DNA of 64,000 bases from Meandrina meandrites (taxonomy: Eukaryota; Cnidaria; Anthozoa; Scleractinia; Meandrinidae), in assembly GCA_963693305.1 (NCBI GenBank), contig OY855915.1, positions 18,703,222-18,767,221 of the forward strand. Reading direction: 5' to 3'. The notes beneath the pieces were generated by a model, which did no database searches, had not been told where the DNA came from, and saw only the letters and a program-made list of their open reading frames with translations. Positions 52,424 to 61,794 of the stretch are shown one piece after another (position 1 is the first letter of the stretch; each line of letters starts with the position of its first letter). Made by a program: the position numbers and the translations under genes.

Positions 52424-54208
52424 TCACAACTTTGTTCTGATGTCAGATACCACCTTAAGACATTCCAAAGCTTCCTCGAGCTGTCCATCTTTGCTGTAAA
52501 CACCTCCCAAGTTGTCATAACTTGTTGCAACCTCTTCATGGTTTTCACCGTAAATTTTTGTTTTGATGTTGCATTCTTTCCTGAAAAAGGATTGAGCTTG
52601 ATTGTATTTTCTAGTGTTTGTGTAAACACATCCCAAGTTGTGATAACTGTTTGCAACATCGAGATGTTCTTCCCCGTATAACTTTATTCTGATGTAGAGT
52701 GCCTTCTCATGAAATTCTTCAGCTTTGTCGTCCTGTCCAAGCGAGGAGTAAACAGCCCCCAAGTTGTCATAATATTTTGCAACACGGCCATTTTCTTCAC
52801 CGTACAATTTTATAGAGATGTTACGTGCCTTATCGAAAAAGTCCTTAGCTTGGTCATGCTGTAAAAAAACCTCGCTGCAAAGAACGCCCAAGTTGTTATA
52901 ACTTATTACAACATCACCATGTTCTTCACCGAACAAACCTTGCCTGATGTTGAGCGCCTCGTCGTAAAATTTCTTAGCTTCGTTGTGCCGTTTAAGGTCG
53001 CTGCATACATTTCCCAAGTTGTCATAACTTGCTGCCATATTTGCCAAGTTGGCAAAACTTGCTGCGAAGTCGCCACCTTCTTTACGGAACAATTTGGTTC
53101 TGATGTTTAATGCCTTCTCGTGAAATTCGTTAGCTTGTTCGTGTCGTCTCATATCGCTGCAAACAGTTCCCAAACTGTTATAAATTCCTGCTACATCCCG
53201 ATGTTCTTCACCGTACAACTTTATCTTAATGCCAAGAGCCTTTTGTTGGTAGGAAATTGCAGCATTAAAATCACACACTTCACTAAGTACTGATCCGCGC
53301 ATTGCAAAAACGTCCGATCTTAACAAGTCTCCGACACTAATGTACTGATCAAGCAAGTCACAAGTTAATTTGGAGAGTTCTTTTGCCTGTGATATATCTG
53401 AAACTGTTAAACATGCCTTGGCCGTTAACATGAGCCACGAAACAACTTGGTCAACAGTAATAAAAGGGGTCAAATTCTTTAGAAGACCCGCAGTGGCATC
53501 ACTACTGGAAAGAGCAATACGGCGTAGAACTGTGCTGTGGGAATTAAATCTTCTTAAATCCCGGTGGCCATATTCTGCTGTTGACAAATATATTTGAAGT
53601 TGGTATTCAAAAACATTTATTGCTTTAGCAATGCACTGAAGTTTCTTGGTGGAATCGGAAGCAAATAACGGAAGAGTTTTGAGAACATCGTGAACAATGT
53701 TATGAAGCCGCAAATATTTTGGGGCTCCATCTTCGACCTCTTTAGAAACAATCAAGGAGGATTGCAAAATCGTTGATCTTATTAACTCATCAGTCATGTG
53801 GCTCTCTAGGCGAGCTTTGGCAAAGCTTACAGCTGCTTCCACTGTTATAGGTTCTGAAGCACACAGTGAAAGAAAGAAGAAGGTCTCACGAATGACTTCA
53901 CTGGTTTTCATAGCTCTTTCTATTGCCATTGTAACTGCAGCAGTCATTGAATGTGAATACGCCACATTTTGATCTGCAAGAGGCTTTTCAGTCACTTTCC
54001 GTTTACCTTTACGAAGTGCGTCAAGATACTCTGTCCAACTGTAGTCTGGAGACCCACCACTGACAACGATTTGAACATAAAATGCGGCAGCTGCTAAGGC
54101 AAGCGGCTGATACTCAAGAAGTTCAGCAACTTGCTCTACTTGCTTTTGATTAAAAATTTGCGACACTTGTTTCAACAACTCTACTGCATCCTCTCGCTGC
54201 ATTCCTTT
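52424..54208 (-). CDS. Receptor-like gene 1, winged-helix-like and TPR half
   Basis: Frame-matched continuation of the upstream NB-ARC frame, separated from it by one TAA (54209-54211). Residues from ATG 54202: 1-60 helical end of the NTPase module with EYQPLALAAAAFYV (the GLPLAL-like block of NB-ARC proteins); about 60-190 a helical region ending GAPKYLRLHNIVHDVLKTLP (the MHD-like position reads LHNIVHDV); about 190-300 a linker; about 300-592 seven or more TPRs of 42 residues (AKELSKLTCDLLDQY, ALGIKIKLYGEEHRDVAGIY, HEKALYIRIKLYGEEHLDVA). TPRs of this kind sense or scaffold partner proteins in STAND NTPases. The frame ends inside a TPR at a TGA, with decayed TPRs following. Confidence 0.8.
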   Translation of the reverse strand, partial: KGMQREDAVELLKQVSQIFNQKQVEQVAELLEYQPLALAAAAFYVQIVVSGGSPDYSWTEYLDALRKGKRKVTEKPLADQNVAYSHSMTAAVTMAIERAMKTSEVIRETFFFLSLCASEPITVEAAVSFAKARLESHMTDELIRSTILQSSLIVSKEVEDGAPKYLRLHNIVHDVLKTLPLFASDSTKKLQCIAKAINVFEYQLQIYLSTAEYGHRDLRRFNSHSTVLRRIALSSSDATAGLLKNLTPFITVDQVVSWLMLTAKACLTVSDISQAKELSKLTCDLLDQYISVGDLLRSDVFAMRGSVLSEVCDFNAAISYQQKALGIKIKLYGEEHRDVAGIYNSLGTVCSDMRRHEQANEFHEKALNIRTKLFRKEGGDFAASFANLANMAASYDNLGNVCSDLKRHNEAKKFYDEALNIRQGLFGEEHGDVVISYNNLGVLCSEVFLQHDQAKDFFDKARNISIKLYGEENGRVAKYYDNLGAVYSSLGQDDKAEEFHEKALYIRIKLYGEEHLDVANSYHNLGCVYTNTRKYNQAQSFFRKECNIKTKIYGENHEEVATSYDNLGGVYSKDGQLEEALECLKVVSDIRTKL

Positions 54209-55450
54209 TTAAAGCGACTCATGGAAAGTGTGAGGAACATTAGGGGGAATTGAAATGCTATCTTGAGTTGTAATCAACACCTGGCCGTGACCCCATTCTT
54301 TACTGGCAGTCTGTGGCAAATAGCTCCGGATCGACTTCAAGTCAACAACATTATCGGCGATTATAAGCCAGTTGGAGAACGTGGCAATCTTTCCGGAAAC
54401 CGTACACAAGGCCTGCTTAAGGGTTTCCTCGGGCTTCTTACTTCTCGACTTCTTCATTTCAGTGATTGCATACTCTGTAATGCCCAGCTTTGTAGCAAGA
54501 GTAATATACGAGTCAGCCGGGCTCTCAAGGTTTTCTGCATTCAGTGTTGTAACAAATACCAGACCCTCAGGATCACGTGACCTCGCACTGTAAAATTCCT
54601 CTCCGATTTGACGCGCAAGTTGACTCTTGCCACATCCGGGATTTCCTGACAGATAAACAGTGCTAACAGCTCCGTTACTTCTATCGTAAAGTTCTTGCAT
54701 GTGGGTTGTAATCCTTGCAAGGTCACTGCTACGTCTGATGATTTCATGTGGTGGTGTAAATGTCAGAGAACAAAATGGCTCGACCTTGGAGTTTATTTCC
54801 TGAGTGAGAACTTCATTTTCTTCTCTTGCGGCACATAGATCGTTTTGTGTGCTCTGTAACTCGTTCTTTGTTGTTTCCAACTCAGATTTCGTTTGTTTCA
54901 GCTCGTTTTTGAGATCACCAATTTGTTTTTTCAAGTCTTCTACTTCCGTGGTTGGAAAACCCGTCTGGTTTTTGACTTCGTCGAAATCAATAATCGGAAG
55001 ACCCAACGAGTTGAACGCGTTTAACACTATTGCTGCATAAGACTGGAACTGAGCATCAGTGAGTGTATCCTCAGTGATGTGAGCGATATCATTTCGGACT
55101 TTGCGAAGATCATCAACATTTTTCTGGACTGCTGGACTGAGTGTGGTGCCAATGCTATCAGAATAAAGAATTGCAGAAAACAGACAACTACAGTCCCACT
55201 CGGCCGTGTTACCATTTCTTATGATATTTAGATAGCGTCTATCCATTGCTGGCTTTCGTCTTTTGGGCATGGTCTCTTTGAGATGGAAGTCGCTGCCATT
55301 TTGAGGTGTATCCTGCCATATACCGCACAAAGTTGCGCTGTAAAGTAAATCCCATTCCTGTTTGAAGATCTTTCTAAGTCCAGCAGGAACTAACTTAACG
55401 ATAATTCGACATATTCGAAAATAATTCAGTTGTTCCAGTGAGTACTCCAT
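54209..55450 (-). CDS. Receptor-like gene 1, HEPN / coiled-coil / NB-ARC half
   Basis: A 413-residue frame from ATG 55450 (MEYSLEQLNYFRICRIIVK). Residues about 1-150 form a HEPN-like helical domain with RNDIAH (R119, N120, H124) matching the R-x4-6-H signature, resembling DZIP3-type HEPN. Residues about 165-222 are a coiled coil (LKKQIGDLKNELKQTKSELE). Residues about 225-413 are a P-loop NTPase of NB-ARC type: Walker A GNPGCGKS (269-276), Walker B WLIIADN (361-367, acidic residue D366), sensor-like VLITTQD (391-397). The frame stops at TAA 54209-54211 within the NTPase, and the rest of the protein is encoded directly after in the same frame. Such proteins act as cytosolic ligand-gated switches; HEPN would be the effector. 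The stop makes it likely inactive or a short two-domain form. A nearby paralogue lies at 61.8-64 kb. Confidence 0.85.
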   Translation of the reverse strand: MEYSLEQLNYFRICRIIVKLVPAGLRKIFKQEWDLLYSATLCGIWQDTPQNGSDFHLKETMPKRRKPAMDRRYLNIIRNGNTAEWDCSCLFSAILYSDSIGTTLSPAVQKNVDDLRKVRNDIAHITEDTLTDAQFQSYAAIVLNAFNSLGLPIIDFDEVKNQTGFPTTEVEDLKKQIGDLKNELKQTKSELETTKNELQSTQNDLCAAREENEVLTQEINSKVEPFCSLTFTPPHEIIRRSSDLARITTHMQELYDRSNGAVSTVYLSGNPGCGKSQLARQIGEEFYSARSRDPEGLVFVTTLNAENLESPADSYITLATKLGITEYAITEMKKSRSKKPEETLKQALCTVSGKIATFSNWLIIADNVVDLKSIRSYLPQTASKEWGHGQVLITTQDSISIPPNVPHTFHESL

Positions 55451-55459
55451 TGTAGACAA

Positions 55460-56679
55460 AATCAGGGATAACTAAAAAGAAAGGCAGACAAAAGATTTCT
55501 TCTTAAAAAGTAATTCCTGCTTTACGCGATTCACCTTCACGAGCCTTTAAAGGAGTAATCTGAAAGGATGTTAGTGATGTTTGCAATAACTAGTATTTAG
55601 TGTCAGACTACATTTTATGCAACTCAGGATTCTGATTTTTTTCTGGTGGGAGTTTGTTTTCATGTGTTTTACAGTCAAACCCCTATTAAGCGGCCAGTTA
55701 TTGAAGTCCCGAAACTATTGTCAGTATAATAATTACGGCTTATTTTTAAGGCTTTTCGAAATAAAGAAGAGTGGCGCTTTCCTTTTTGAAATATCTTCTT
55801 TCGTTTTGGAGATATTTATGTTTTTGTATAATGTAAATCATGAAAGTGATGACGTCATTAATCGTTCCATAAAAAGGTAAATCGCTGAATGAAGCATATC
55901 TCGTGAAGAATTAAAATGGTGTTCTTCAAACTTGGCACGATAAATGTTCATCATAAAGGCACAAGATGGCACCCGATGTATCGTTGCCATGGTAGCACTA
56001 CATTTGCAACACTTTAAAGTTACACAGAAGGCCCGGCGTGGAACACACGTGGTAGCCATTTTCTCTTAACTCTCTTTGTTATCTTGTTTGGTTAAGCACA
56101 AACTGGGAATGTCAGGATAGAAATAGGTCTTTGCAGCAAAACTGTTGCCATGGCTCTCGGCCAAATAACAGAAACGAAAAATGCATGGAATGAAAATTCT
56201 TGAGATCGGGCTATCCTGTTTTAGTAGTAATTTGGTTTGGTAATTGTTCTATAGTGAGTATAAGTTCATTCGAAGAGAGAAACAAGCCTTATTATTGTCT
56301 GTGCATTAACTTTGATGAGGGCTCTTGAGCACAAGTGAACTGATGGTTTGCTTATTAGTATGTGGGCAGTTCATAAATGTGGATGGGGGGCGGCGGGGTT
56401 ATTAAATATCTCCAAGTCACAGTGTCATGTTTTGATAATTCAGCCATAATTTTTTTTGAACATTTCCTAATATTAAATTTGCTCACCTATTTATTATCAG
56501 TCATTTCATCATTTCAAATATTACGATTGTTGATTGTTTATTTGGTAATTACCCCCGCCTGAAGTCTTGTTGCTGCAATTTACTTAAAACGTCCACTTTC
56601 CGTTCGGAACCGCTCTTTTACTTCAAACCTTACTGAAAGAACCTTAAGATAAACAATCACTGATAGACAAAGTTTGAAA
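55460..56679. other. Upstream region of receptor-like gene 1; no gene recognised
   Basis: The first 200 bases before the start codon contain a splice-acceptor-like stretch on the minus strand, so a leader exon may exist. Beyond this no gene is recognised. Confidence 0.35.
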
Positions 56680-57630
56680 TATATAGATTTAGGCAGGCCT
56701 AAAAGCGGAGGTCCCATTTATTATTTTTTTGCTTGAATTTACAGTGTTTTGATGTCTCTGCACTTTATTGGGTTCCTCCAGGAGTTCCTCACGTATGCAC
56801 GGAGGCGCACATATCAAATTTTAGTATTAAAACTTTTTACAACTTTTACTGTACACTAATAAACTTTCTAGAGTAAATCAGTGATAAAAGGACCTCGATG
56901 AAGGCAAGGAAATTTGTTTGATTTACTTCAAAACAGTCAAAGCAACTCAAGGCAAAAAAAAATACAGCGCGATACAAAGTCAACACGCGGCTAACGAAAA
57001 TGAGTTCACGCCAGAACAAAGAAAATCACGGCTGCAAAACAAACCTGGCAAATTCATTGGGAGCCGGTTATGCAAGTTATTTTAAAGCAGTTTTTTTCGT
57101 GTAACACTTGTGGCAGTTTGTGATTTAGAAGTGGTGCTCGCTATCTAACAAGCGAACAATGTAGTTTGAACCGTCTTTATTTGGTTGCATGATTAACTAT
57201 TCTGTTTTATCGTACACGTTGCTTAATACATTAGAGAGATTATGTAGAGAACTAAATGAATTTTCTTGGTTTCTGGTAAGCAAATGTACGGTAGAAAAAG
57301 TCTGAACTCACTTACCCAAGCACAGGTAACACGCAACGAAACCGGCATAAATAATTGTTTAAGAATCTCAAATCACGCGTACGATATTTAACATACACTC
57401 ACTGAAATAAACAATGCGAGCGAATAAAATAGAGCAGTTGGATAACAAATCGCTTAAATTCATTTTAGTGTGCAGTATCGTTGAGTAGTTTTAATAGTTT
57501 TGGTTTGGACTTGTTTGCGGGATTTTCCTCAGTATAAGTGTAGTTTGTAATATTTTGCAAAGGCGAAACGTGTTTTTGATCCGAGTACATGTAGCTCAAT
57601 AATTTAATATTCTTTCAAATGAAAATCCAA
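56680..57630 (-). repeat. Dispersed repeat, copy B (inverted relative to copy A)
   Basis: Reverse-complement match to 38795-39520 with several indels. It abuts directly on copy 2 of the 48-kb repeat at 57648, so the two may be parts of a larger element. Confidence 0.65.
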
Positions 57631-57647
57631 TCAAAGATCTCTTCGAG

Positions 57648-59080
57648 ATTCGACTATTTTGTATGGAGTATGCGTTGGGGAAATGTTAGTATTGAAAGCG
57701 ATTTGCGATGCATCAACCCATTGACTCACAGTCCAGAAGGCTTTTATTAGCGCGCACCCACCCCTCAAAACATTCCTGGCTCTTTTACGGCATTGAACAC
57801 AAACGTGCGAGTGGGAAAAATATACCATATGCGTACTAAATTCAGACAAATAATTCATTTCTGAAGTAAACTTTTATTACAACTAGACACGCTGTGAAAG
57901 ACCAATTCATGATTTGAAATGTTAATTATCAACCTTGATAAATTGATCCCAAACCAAACTTGAAGACGGTGAAAAAAATTTCTTCACCTCCGCGCGTCAT
58001 TTTAACAACTCGCAAAAAACTCTTCCTACAAAATATAACACTAGTTCAAAACACTCTGGTGAAAGGTAGGTTTTCATTCTGTACAACTGTCACTGACATT
58101 TATTTAACCACCAGTGGTATTATCTTGGTACAGAAAAGCGGTAATTGGGGATAATAATTTGCGAATCATGGTGCCGTAAGATAGCGGAAAACTACTGAAT
58201 TCCTTCCACAAAAATTAACACTCAGATGGCTTTTTATGCTATCCATCACTATAACTAATAACAAAAAATATACTTGTTTGCATTTTCCGAAGTACTGTAG
58301 TAAATCTTTGCATGTAAAAGGTCGTAAACTGAACACAATTATTAAATAAACAACAACGCGATGGTAAGTCGGCCGCACACTGCATATCAGATGTCACCAT
58401 GCGCTTTTCAAATCAATACGCTTCAGAAGCCTAAAATTCCAAACGTAAACTGGGCAAATGAAAGAAACTTGAAGGAAGTTTTGGTTTAGATTAATTCTCA
58501 TTTCAAGATGTAGCTACTAATGTATCAAAGCTTCAAAATTCTGCATATTTTTGAAGCCGTGAGATCCTGCATTATTCACGCTAAAGCGTAAGTTTAATTT
58601 TAGCCCGACGGCTTTTTGTAGTCAATTTTTCACTAAGTGGCTTTACCGATCCTTCTTAAAATTCCATTTAAGTTCGAAGCAATATTGTACATTACCATTT
58701 TCTTGTCTGAAGTTTTGAGAAGCTGCATTAAGTCGTGATCAAGTCCGTGAATTGTGGTCAAAATGAAGACGACAACAATAGACTTGTAACAATAAAAAAA
58801 AAGCATTGGCCAACATCCTCTGACAATGAAGATTCGCAGCAGCTTTTAAGCATGTAAAACTAAGCGATTCAATCGATGAAAAGCACAGATCTTTGAAAAA
58901 TACCTACCTGTAGTTTGCAAAAGGCTAGACAGGCTAGATGACGAGCGACGCGTGAAAATAACAACATTCCTATCCAGTGACGTTTTTATCGCCCACAGCG
59001 AAAAGTATTCCCTTGACAAATTAAAACAGACCCTTGAGAGTATACAAAAATGTGGGTCAGAGAGTGCCAACCCAATGATC
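57648..59080 (+). repeat. Dispersed repeat/duplication, copy 2 (without insertion)
   Basis: Direct match to 47409-49560 but lacking the 650-bp insertion. The junction AACCCATTGACTCACAG at 57715-57731 is the uninterrupted state. No open frame of note. Confidence 0.75.
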
Positions 59081-59084
59081 CCAA

Positions 59085-61540
59085 TAGCGTTGCGCACAAA
59101 TGACGTCACAAATTTTGATCCCCCGGTGTGACTCAGACAAACAAATAGCTCTCCGTAAGATCAATGTATGGGAAAGCGGAGTTAACGAGCAATTCAGAGC
59201 CATATTAAGCAATTGTTTTCATAATATTATGGCCAGTCTGGCTCAGAATTCCAGAGAATACCCTAACTATTCCGCTGAGAAGAGCTAAAAGTCCTAAAAC
59301 GTTGATTTAAATCTCAAGGTTTCTCGGACAGAGCGGATGTCTACACATTTCGGCGTTTAAATTGCATGTAGGCCCTGCCAAATTATACTCATAGGAAAAA
59401 AAATTGTACGAGAAATTCAGAACATTCACGCAGTCCTAACAGGTCCATTTGTGCAACACAACAGAGCTGAGCAAGGTTTTGAACTAAGCTGCACTAAGCT
59501 AAAATTAAACAAAGAAGCGCTCGCGCTGCCTTGACCCGAGAGGTCAATTTTCACAAGTTGCCGCGGCAAGTATAAGAAACATCGAACCCGGGCATCAATA
59601 GCTGCAGTCTATTACAATTATGGGAATGAAAACAGCTTTATTAAAATCAAAGTCCTTCAAACTGCAACGATTTAAGTGATTTTATCATTATGAAGGCGTC
59701 TGAGTAGCGTAATATTTTCGCACTCTATCTCTATCATTCGCCGCAACAGATGGCCCCTCGCGCTTGTGCCGTCAAACTCGGGAATTTCAGGCAATCGTTG
59801 TTCATTCTAGGGCCTGAATGAAGCAAACAGACATGTAGTATTATTCGCAATCCCTTTTTCTGTATTCTTCTAGTAAGTCGCTATCCTCCGCTAAAATTTT
59901 ACGGCATCCTGAGTAACTTTGTAGTGGGACGTCGTTGCCGGATCCTCGAATAACTTATTAATTTTAGATTATTTTCTCGATACCTAGAATCTGTTTTGCA
60001 CTTACTAAAGGCACCCTTGTTGATTTTAAGTTTGTTCTACATTAGAAAACTATTTTCTCAAGATTTCCTTTAATTTGAAAGTAATTTTGTATGTCAGAAA
60101 ATTGACTTAGAATATTGTAATATATTGTAGAGGAATACGAGGAAATTTTATTTAAGCATTGTAATACCCTAATTGTTTCTAATGGGAGTTGACTTGATAT
60201 TATCTTGGACTATTTTTCTCAACGAATCAAAGTGTCAAACTGTGTTTATTAGTTTTAATTTACTTAACAAACATTTGGTTTTATTGGTGATTACACGGTT
60301 GTAAATAGAGCATTCTTGAGGAAGGTCTGTATTTTTATAAAACAAATCAAGAGCGAGTCTCACCCCATTCTCGTCTCCATTATTTAGCCCTTTTCGATTC
60401 TCTTGGCCGGCAGGGCCTTGGCACGAGAAATGAAGGGCTCTGGGGACATGTGACTTTTGAATTAATTCGAATTTTTTTGATTGGCCATTTGAAACCAGTT
60501 AATATTGAGTGGCAGTAAAAGACGCCGTGACTCTCCCATACAGTGTATATAGAAACATCACGACTGCATAAATGAACTGGAAGTCCTAGAATCTAGGACT
60601 GGAAATACTTTGTCTCCAGAGCCCTTCGTTTCTCCTGTCAAGGCCTCAGCCGCCTCTCAGTCTCCAATGGGAGCCAGAGTCGACTGGAGGAAACTGAGGA
60701 AGCAGTGGATAGAACCACTCACACGCATGCGTCTCATTAATATTCATTAAAAACCTAATTAATAATTCATAGGGAAAATACAAAATAAATTAATGTTTAA
60801 TGAGTGTCTTTATATCTGTTAGTCACGGCTAAACTTAACGTCAATTTTCTAGGCCAAAGAAGCCCCAAATCTAAATATTTGTGCAAGAATAAGTTGATCT
60901 ACATCAGAAGATTTTGAAGCCGTTCAATAAATTCGCAGTTCGTGTTTCATCAAGTCTAAAACACTCGGCTCTGCAGCGTGTTTTAATCACTGCTGCTCAT
61001 TTATTAAACATTACGTAAGACAATGACTGCGAGATGTCTGGGGACGAGTCAGCCCCCACTCCCCTTAGTGCTTGTAGTAAAGAAGTAAAACTTGGGCATG
61101 TGTTAAAAGAAGTGAGATACTGGTCAATAATGGGAACTGTTCAGGTTTCACTGCCTTCCCCCCCCCCCCCCCCCACCCTCTTGTATGTCTACCAGGCACA
61201 AAGCTTCAGTTTTGTATTTGCGTTTTTTAACTGCTGAGTAACAGGAGCAAAATCTTGTAACTAGAAAAATTCACAGAAACCTTAAATTATTCATTTTCGT
61301 TTTGGTTTTGCGCTAGTGCAATTGCAAAAAACTCTTATACCACCTTAGTAGGGTGGGGTAGGGGAAGTTCTGTTGCACCTGACTGGTTGAAAATCTCCAC
61401 CTGATTTGCAACACGTTGTATCAACGTTTTGAAACAACGGTTCAGACCGTCTCTTACTGCACGAGTTAAGTCGAACAGTTGGGCAAATGTTTGGCTCTTA
61501 GTCATTTTGCACAGAACTTGCTGCGCTCCCGGGAGAGAAG
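59085..61540. other. No recognisable gene
   Basis: No coding region with family support was found. A C17 run lies at about 61158-61174. Sequence near 60400-60660 has matching GAAGGGCTCTGG / CCAGAGCCCTTCG ends (about 60442-60453 and 60615-60628), suggesting a small inverted-repeat element of about 190 bp. Confidence 0.4.
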
Positions 61541-61790
61541 GGGTACCCTCATTCCTGGGTATACGCCACGGGATAGGGTATGATTTTTGAGGTTCTCAAT
61601 GCAACAAATAGGTATCTTTGCATGCCCCTTTTAGCATTGTGATCCACTGGCATCGCTAGAGAGCGTTCCTTTAAATTGTATTTGATAAAATTCGGAAAAA
61701 GATACTACAAAAAAGAAATGAAAACCACCTGTAAACACAATCATTCGTTATCGTTTTTCCCTTGACTTGGGTGTCATTTTTGGGGTTTGG
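61540..61790. repeat. Dispersed repeat related to 42.5-42.8 kb
   Basis: Shares AGAAATGAAAACCACCTGT, TTCGTTATCGTT and a GATAGGGTAT-like stretch with 42503-42830. It lies directly downstream of the second receptor-like gene. Confidence 0.4.
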
Positions 61791-61794
61791 GTAT

